37,051 nt of DNA from the NCBI GenBank assembly GCA_014860455.1, contig JACZJQ010000294.1, positions 1 to 37,051 of the forward strand, read 5' to 3'. The DNA comes from Bryobacteraceae bacterium. Its GTDB lineage: Bacteria > Acidobacteriota > Terriglobia > Bryobacterales > Bryobacteraceae. Made by a program: the position numbers and the translations under genes. Within the stretch, counting starts at the first letter, position 1; each line of letters begins with the position of its first letter. Below are positions 33,038 through 37,051 of the stretch, piece by piece. Under the pieces are notes generated by a model. The model was not told where the DNA came from, did not search any database, and was given only the letters and a program-made list of their open reading frames with translations.

Positions 33038-33392
33038 CGAGTCCGCCTCCCGGGGAACCGCGGTCGCGGTCGAATTCCTGCACCGACCGCTCCAACAGGC
33101 GGAGGAACTCCCGGGCGAACACTGGTGTGGTGACAAGCCGTGTATGAATCATCGGATCGCCATGGCTCTCGTTGTACGCCTGGCCGAACTCGAGAACCAG
33201 CTCCTCCTGGCTATAGCCGATCTGCAAGTAGTTAGCGTAGCGGGCCTCCAGAGAACCTCCCCCTTTCTTCCTCTGCCGCGCCCTTGTCGGCCTGGGAGCC
33301 TGCCTATGAGCAAGCGCGTGGCCGTTTGCGCTCACAAACGGGTAAGTAGTGGAGGCCAGACGCGTTGCGGGTGATTGGGGGGCCGGTAGCAT
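33030..33392 (-). CDS. DUF3467-like small protein, first gene of the eCIS operon (start uncertain)
   Basis: The maximal frame has 120 codons. The conserved part is the C-terminal 70 residues: ARYANYLQIGYSQEELVLEF, GQAYNESHGD, HTRLVTTPVFAREFLRLLER and SVQEFDRD. This is the strand-helix pattern of DUF3467, a small domain of unknown function. The N-terminal 47 residues (Ala/Pro/Arg-rich) look non-conserved. A sigma-54 promoter candidate at 33309-33324 would start transcription near 33298, inside this frame, so ATG 33392 and GTG 33335 may not be used. GGGGGAGG lies just before a CTG at 33251 that would open the conserved domain at once; a CTG start is rare, so this is a proposal. The stop overlaps the DUF4255 start. 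Confidence 0.7.
   Translation of the reverse strand: MLPAPQSPATRLASTTYPFVSANGHALAHRQAPRPTRARQRKKGGGSLEARYANYLQIGYSQEELVLEFGQAYNESHGDPMIHTRLVTTPVFAREFLRLLERSVQEFDRDRGSPGGGLDG
33309..33324 (-). promoter_or_regulatory. Candidate sigma-54 (-24/-12) promoter of the eCIS operon
   Basis: Read on the minus strand, CGGCCACGCGCTTGCT carries GG at -24 (33323-33322) and TTGC with GC at -12 (33311-33310), with the required 10 bases between GG and GC. It matches GGC at -24 and TTGCT at -12 of the RpoN consensus. Transcription would begin near 33298 and run into the eCIS genes. Three symmetrical repeats lie 80-190 bases upstream, the normal distance for an activator of the NtrC class. Confidence 0.6.
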
Positions 33393-33403
33393 TGCGGCGA
33401 TGT

Positions 33404-33421
33404 GTCACAGGCGGATGTGAC
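33404..33421. promoter_or_regulatory. Inverted repeat A, activator-site candidate (GTCAC-N8-GTGAC)
   Basis: GTCAC at 33404-33408 and GTGAC at 33417-33421 form a perfect dyad with an 8-base spacer. It lies about 80 bases upstream of the -24 element and shares its exact architecture with two more copies nearby. Confidence 0.65.
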
Positions 33422-33474
33422 GGCCGGGCCGTGTGATTCGACCGTTGCACTTTAGTTCGTAGGTTTTGCGCTAT

Positions 33475-33492
33475 GTCACGGCCGTCAGTGAC
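33475..33492. promoter_or_regulatory. Inverted repeat B, activator-site candidate (GTCAC-N8-GTGAC)
   Basis: GTCAC at 33475-33479 and GTGAC at 33488-33492, again with 8 bases between. The symmetry extends to ATGTCAC/GTGACAT (33473-33494). It is the best copy of the three, 71 bases from copy A. Confidence 0.7.
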
Positions 33493-33495
33493 ATC

Positions 33496-33513
33496 GTCGC
33501 GTGCTAATGTGAC
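33496..33513. promoter_or_regulatory. Inverted repeat C, activator-site candidate (GTCGC-N8-GTGAC)
   Basis: GTCGC at 33496-33500 and GTGAC at 33509-33513, one mismatch from the other copies and the same 8-base spacer. Its start is 21 bases from copy B, two turns of the helix, so both dimers would lie on one face of the DNA, as at tandem enhancer sites. Confidence 0.6.
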
Positions 33514-33642
33514 ACTTGCGCTGGAACGGATCCACTCGTACAGGGAAACCGCCAGATTAAGTCCTCCCTGCGCTCTGCCAATCTGTACCATTTCGTGATA
33601 AGGTCATGATTACTGTCTAGGACCAACTAGCCGGAGGGCTGC

Positions 33643-34947
33643 ATGGAGGGTACCGTCCTCATTCTGGGGGACGAAGGGGACATCCCGAGGTACGTTCGGG
33701 GCCCGCTCACTCAGATCGGGTGTCGCATCGTCGAACGTCCACCAGGAGTTGATGCAGTGGATGCGGTGCAGGAGACGCGTCCTGATCTGCTGATAGTGTG
33801 GCTTGGAACGATCGGCTCACTTGATGGGCTTGCCCTCGCTGTGCGCCTGCGGCAGACTGGCGTGCGGATCCCAATTCTCGCCGTCACCGCAAGGGGTTCG
33901 GAGGCGGAAGCTGCCGCGGCGCGACGCACAGGTGTGAACGATTACTTTCAGTTGCCGTCGGCTGCCGGGGAATTCATGGCGGCGGTTGCGGAGCGGTTGC
34001 CCCGCGAAGACAAGGCGAATCCCGCGGGGAGGCTGCTGGGACGCAGCAAGACCATGCGCGAACTGCGGGAGTACCTGCCGCAGGTCGCCGCAAGCGAATG
34101 CAATGTCCTGATCACCGGTGAGACCGGCACCGGGAAGGAACTGGTGGCCGAGGCGATTCACGCCGGCAGCCAGCGGTGTCAAACCCGGATGCTGGCTGTC
34201 AATTGCGCGGCGATCCCGGATAGCCTTCTGGAATCGGAGTTCTTCGGCTACGAGCGTGGCGCCTTCACGGGCGCGCATGGCAGCCAGCGGGGCAAGCTTG
34301 AGGAGGCCGCGGGTGGCACAGTGTTCCTGGACGAGATCGGCGAGATGAGCCTCCACGGGCAGGCAAAACTGCTGCGGGTCCTCGAATCAAGAGAGATTCA
34401 GCGTCTGGGCAGCCGCCGCAGCGCCAGTTTCGACGCGCGTATCGTTGCCGCGACCAACATGGACCTGGAGCAGATGGCGGAGGAAGGCAGGTTCCGGCTC
34501 GACCTTTACTTCAGGCTCAACGTGGTGCGCATGCAGATCCCGCCGCTGCGGGAACGCAAGGAGGATATCCCGCTGCTTGTGAACCACTTCATCCGAGCAC
34601 TGAACCAGAAGCTGGGCTTGGATGTGGAAGGCTTCACTCCCGATGCGCTTGCCCTGCTGCTTGGCCACGAATGGCGCGGCAATGTCCGCGAGCTCAAGAA
34701 TCTTGTTGAGGCGATCTTCGTCACCCGGCCAGGCCGTCACATCGGTCCAACAGACTTCCCCGACCATTTCCGGAAGACGCTCGATCGGGAGCGCCTGCGT
34801 GGCGAGGGCAATGGCGACCGTGATCGCCTGCTCGCAGTCCTCGAAGCCACCAACTGGAACAAGACCGAAACTGCCCGCAGGCTGAAATGGTCACGAATGA
34901 CGGTCTATCGTCAAATGCACCGCCTCAAGTTGAACAGTGGGCAGTGA
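33643..34947 (+). CDS. Sigma-54-dependent transcriptional activator with degenerate receiver domain
   Basis: 434 residues, NtrC-type. Residues 1-118 are receiver-like. The AAA+ domain has Walker A GETGTGKE (159-166), the sigma-54 contact loop GAFTGA (206-211), Walker B GGTVFLDEIGEM (224-235) and the R-finger region FRLDLYFRLNVV. A C-terminal Fis-type HTH reads NKTETARRLKWSRMTVYRQM (406-425). The receiver lacks key residues: the phospho-acceptor position is Trp53 (PDLLIVW) and the conserved Lys before Pro is Leu104 (DYFQLPS). GGAGGG precedes the ATG by 6 bases. No adjacent histidine kinase is present. The gene is divergent from the eCIS operon across 250 bases that contain three dyads and a -24/-12 promoter, so it is the prime candidate activator of that operon. 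Confidence 0.95.
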   Translation: MEGTVLILGDEGDIPRYVRGPLTQIGCRIVERPPGVDAVDAVQETRPDLLIVWLGTIGSLDGLALAVRLRQTGVRIPILAVTARGSEAEAAAARRTGVNDYFQLPSAAGEFMAAVAERLPREDKANPAGRLLGRSKTMRELREYLPQVAASECNVLITGETGTGKELVAEAIHAGSQRCQTRMLAVNCAAIPDSLLESEFFGYERGAFTGAHGSQRGKLEEAAGGTVFLDEIGEMSLHGQAKLLRVLESREIQRLGSRRSASFDARIVAATNMDLEQMAEEGRFRLDLYFRLNVVRMQIPPLRERKEDIPLLVNHFIRALNQKLGLDVEGFTPDALALLLGHEWRGNVRELKNLVEAIFVTRPGRHIGPTDFPDHFRKTLDRERLRGEGNGDRDRLLAVLEATNWNKTETARRLKWSRMTVYRQMHRLKLNSGQ

Positions 34948-35186
34948 CCATCCTGTCTACTGCAAAGGCGACTGTATTCAACAGGCGGCGGGGGCCGAGC
35001 CAAACGTCCCGGACTTTCTGAACCAGAAGCTTGAGATCTCATACCAGCCACCACTCGCGGTGAGCATAAGTCAGCGTACAACAGCGTGTTCGCGCTCCAA
35101 CCGGGCGCCTCGATCCGGGCAATCTTCCGGGTCTTCTGCCCGAATCGAAGCGACCCAGCCTCCGCAACGCCCGTCCTCCGGCAAAC

Positions 35187-35858
35187 TCATGTTTCCGGGC
35201 GGGGGAAGAAGGCGAAGTGGCCGTAGTAGCCGGAGGTGGTGGGCTCCTCGCGGGACCAGGTGAGATTGAACTCGCGGCCCGACCAGCGGTTGATGAGTGT
35301 GGTGCCGAGTTCGCCATCGGCCATGGGCAAAAACGAATCGTACCAACGCGCAGCGCCAGGCAGATTGTCGTCGGGCAGGCGGGCTTTGCGCATCCGCATA
35401 TCGAGGAGTCCGGGCGAGGCGACAGAGGCGCCCTCCGGTGAAATCTGAAACTCGACAGGCGCCCGGCGGACGGCAAGCAGGCGGCCAGCCATCACGCTGA
35501 ACCGTTCGCGGACCAGCGCTTCGATGGCCCGCCGTTGGGTGCTGCCGGCGGTGTCGCCGATCACAAGCACGCTCCTGCGCGGCGGCGGCGCGAACTGGAT
35601 CGACCAGCCGAAACTGAGATTGGCGTCGCCGAGCACGACCAGAGCAAAGACGGACCCGGCGAGATCGACGCCGCCGTAACTGCCCGACTTCACCCGCCAG
35701 GCGAGCATCGCCTGGCGACCACCGGTCTGGCTCTCGCCGGACCATTCGCAGTAGCAGCCGTGAACCTGGTTTGAACGGTCCTCGACATACTCGCCGCGGA
35801 TCACATCTTCCTGCGCCGCGAGGGGCAGCAGGGCGAGAAGGAAAAACGCGAACCGCAT
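35187..35858 (-). CDS. Secreted DUF1326-like protein
   Basis: 223 residues. An N-terminal signal peptide is visible (RFAFFLLALLPLAAQ), and cleavage after AAQ or thereabouts is likely. The domain reads IRGEYVEDRSNQVHGCYCEW, then AMLAWRVKSGSYGGVDLAG and VFALVVLGDANLSF, a match to DUF1326 (CxC near the start, G-x-Y-G-G-V-x-L-x-G later); function is unknown. GAGGTGA precedes the ATG. The 239 bases between its stop and the activator gene show no further gene. It is convergent with the activator and divergent from the polysaccharide lyase gene. It appears unrelated to the eCIS. Confidence 0.8.
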   Translation of the reverse strand: MRFAFFLLALLPLAAQEDVIRGEYVEDRSNQVHGCYCEWSGESQTGGRQAMLAWRVKSGSYGGVDLAGSVFALVVLGDANLSFGWSIQFAPPPRRSVLVIGDTAGSTQRRAIEALVRERFSVMAGRLLAVRRAPVEFQISPEGASVASPGLLDMRMRKARLPDDNLPGAARWYDSFLPMADGELGTTLINRWSGREFNLTWSREEPTTSGYYGHFAFFPRPET

Positions 35859-35986
35859 GGCGTTTCACCTCATGCCGCGGGAAGCGGCCGGTTCCATTCT
35901 GACACCGAAGCCATCCGGACTCCAGAAAAACACGCCGCGGCCGCGGCCCGCTTTTCGGGTTTCCCAAAAACAGGCATGATTGAGGG

Positions 35987-37051
35987 ATGAAAACCGCGAT
36001 CGTCTTCGCCATGTCCGCTGCCGCGCTGGTTGCCGCTCTGGCCGTTGCGCCCCATGGCGCGCCGGCGTTTCCGGGAGCAGAGGGTTTTGGCGCGATGACG
36101 GCCGGCGGGCGTGGGGGCAAGGTGCTGATCGTGTCGAACTTGAACGACGCGGGGCCGGGGTCGCTGAGGGCGGCGTGCGAGGCGGCGGGCAAGCGAATTG
36201 TCGTCTTTCGGGTTTCGGGGCTGATTGACTTGCAGACGCCGATCCGGATTGTCGAGCCGTTCATCACGATCGCCGGGCAGTCGGCGCCGGGCGCGGGCAT
36301 TTGCCTGAAGCGCAATGGACTGACGGTGAACACGAACGACGTCATCATCCGGCACCTGAGGTCGAGACCGGGAGACATTTCAGGGAAGGAAGTGGACGGA
36401 CTGGCGATTGGCGGAGACAGCCGGCGGGTGATTGTTGATCACTGTTCGGTGTCGTGGGCAGTGGATGAGAACCTGTCGCCGTCGGGCAATATTTCGGATG
36501 TGACGGTGCAATGGTCGATCATCAGCGAGGCGTTGAACCGCAGCGTTCATGGCAAGGGCGCGCATGGGTACGGCAGTCTGGCGAGGGCGGCGGGTGGTTT
36601 GTCGATGCATCACAACCTATGGGCGTCGAACTCCAGCCGCAATCCGCGGCCTGGCGACAACTACGCGCGGCCGCCGCATCCGGTGATCGACATCCGCAAC
36701 AATCTGATCTACAACCCCGGCGGCGGGAACGTGATCGGCGAGAACGTGACGATGAACTACGTGGGGAATTACACGAAGCCGGGTCCGGACACGGTGTTGA
36801 AGGTGATGTTCAGCCCGACGGAGAAGTATTCGATCAAGGCGTTTGTTGAGGGCAACATTGTCGAAGGCATGGCGGGATTTTCGAACTGGTTCTCGAAGCC
36901 GGTGGAGATGCTGGCAAAAGCGGCCGAAGCGCCGGCGGTGACGATGACGGACGCGAAGACGGCGATGGCGCGGGTGCTTGCGGAAGCCGGTGCAACGCTG
37001 CCGGCGCGGGATGTGGTGGACGGCAGGATTGTGGCGGGGGTGCGGGCGGGC
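35987..37051 (+). CDS. Secreted polysaccharide lyase family 1 (pectate-lyase-like), 5' part
   Basis: 355 residues are visible and the frame is open to the window edge. A signal peptide (KTAIVFAMSAAALVAALAVA) is followed directly by the family hallmark AFPGAEGFGAMTAGGRGGK and VLIVSNLNDAGPGSLRAACE. Parallel beta-helix repeats then follow: FITIAGQSAPGAGICLK, DVIIRHLRSRPGD, VIVDHCSVSWAVDENLS, MHHNLWASNSSRNPRPGDN and VIDIRNNLIYNPGG. These proteins cleave pectin or related uronans by beta-elimination. The Asp/Glu calcium sites and the catalytic Arg cannot be assigned with certainty by eye. Third codon positions are strongly G-ending. Confidence 0.9.
   Translation, partial: MKTAIVFAMSAAALVAALAVAPHGAPAFPGAEGFGAMTAGGRGGKVLIVSNLNDAGPGSLRAACEAAGKRIVVFRVSGLIDLQTPIRIVEPFITIAGQSAPGAGICLKRNGLTVNTNDVIIRHLRSRPGDISGKEVDGLAIGGDSRRVIVDHCSVSWAVDENLSPSGNISDVTVQWSIISEALNRSVHGKGAHGYGSLARAAGGLSMHHNLWASNSSRNPRPGDNYARPPHPVIDIRNNLIYNPGGGNVIGENVTMNYVGNYTKPGPDTVLKVMFSPTEKYSIKAFVEGNIVEGMAGFSNWFSKPVEMLAKAAEAPAVTMTDAKTAMARVLAEAGATLPARDVVDGRIVAGVRAG

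Noticed and set aside
3843-33392. Prophage or type VI secretion system
   Set aside because: No capsid, portal, terminase, holin or lysin genes and no TssJ/L/M membrane complex; the ATPase is Pvc15-like and not ClpV, and DUF4255 and DUF4157 genes point to an eCIS.
33440-33642. Sigma-70 or sigma-54 promoter for the activator gene
   Set aside because: TTGCAC at 33445 and TTGCGC at 33516 have only poor -10 partners, and no GG-N10-GC with TTGC was found on the + strand, so no promoter is claimed.
35071-36378. 435-codon minus frame spanning the DUF1326 and lyase genes
   Set aside because: It crosses two divergent genes with signal peptides and clear domains in other frames; its translation is low-complexity Arg/Ala/Pro.
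1-37051. CRISPR array, rRNA or insertion sequence
   Set aside because: No regularly spaced identical repeats, no rRNA-like sequence and no transposase gene were seen.

Overview
This is a high-GC bacterial window dominated by one long, co-oriented locus for an extracellular contractile injection system (eCIS: phage-tail-like, PVC/Afp-related). The organism cannot be fixed from the window alone. The eCIS style, the DUF1326 and polysaccharide-lyase-1 genes and the codon use suggest Acidobacteriota (Bryobacterales/Solibacter-like); this is an inference with moderate-to-low confidence.

Left edge (1-2955): the end of a TIM-barrel-like gene, then a tRNA-Arg(TCG) with its own TATAAT box, then a small integration module. 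The module has a tyrosine recombinase reading toward the tRNA, a ribbon-helix-helix-type protein, and a divergent excisionase-like HTH protein, with three direct repeats in the control region between the last two. Positions 2956-3842 hold no gene I can support.

eCIS locus (3843-33392, all minus strand, read from high to low coordinates): DUF3467 protein, DUF4255 cap protein, a transthyretin-like protein, sheath 1, tube 1, sheath 2, tube 2, Pvc7-like tube/baseplate protein, a 56-residue protein, gpD-like hub, gpV-like spike, a membrane-segment protein, gp25-like wedge, gpJ-like wedge, tail-protein-I/beta-propeller fusion, tape-measure candidate, AAA+ ATPase, Ala-rich coiled-coil protein, two proteins with a shared N-terminal domain (399 and 1420 aa), a DUF4157 cargo protein ending in a DUF922-like metallopeptidase domain, and a 254-aa protein translationally coupled to it. 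Most joints overlap or are a few bases apart, so this looks like one operon: assembly genes first, cargo last.

Control: a divergent NtrC-type sigma-54 activator (33643-34947) with a degenerate receiver domain sits upstream. Between it and the eCIS operon are three copies of GTC(A/G)C-N8-GTGAC, and a -24/-12 sigma-54 promoter candidate points into the operon. Together they form a complete candidate regulatory circuit.

Right edge (35187-37051): a secreted DUF1326-like protein and, divergently, the N-terminal 355 residues of a secreted family-1 polysaccharide (pectate) lyase. These look like ordinary chromosomal neighbours. Base composition differs between the edges: the + strand is C-rich at the left edge and over part of the eCIS locus, and G-rich at the right edge.
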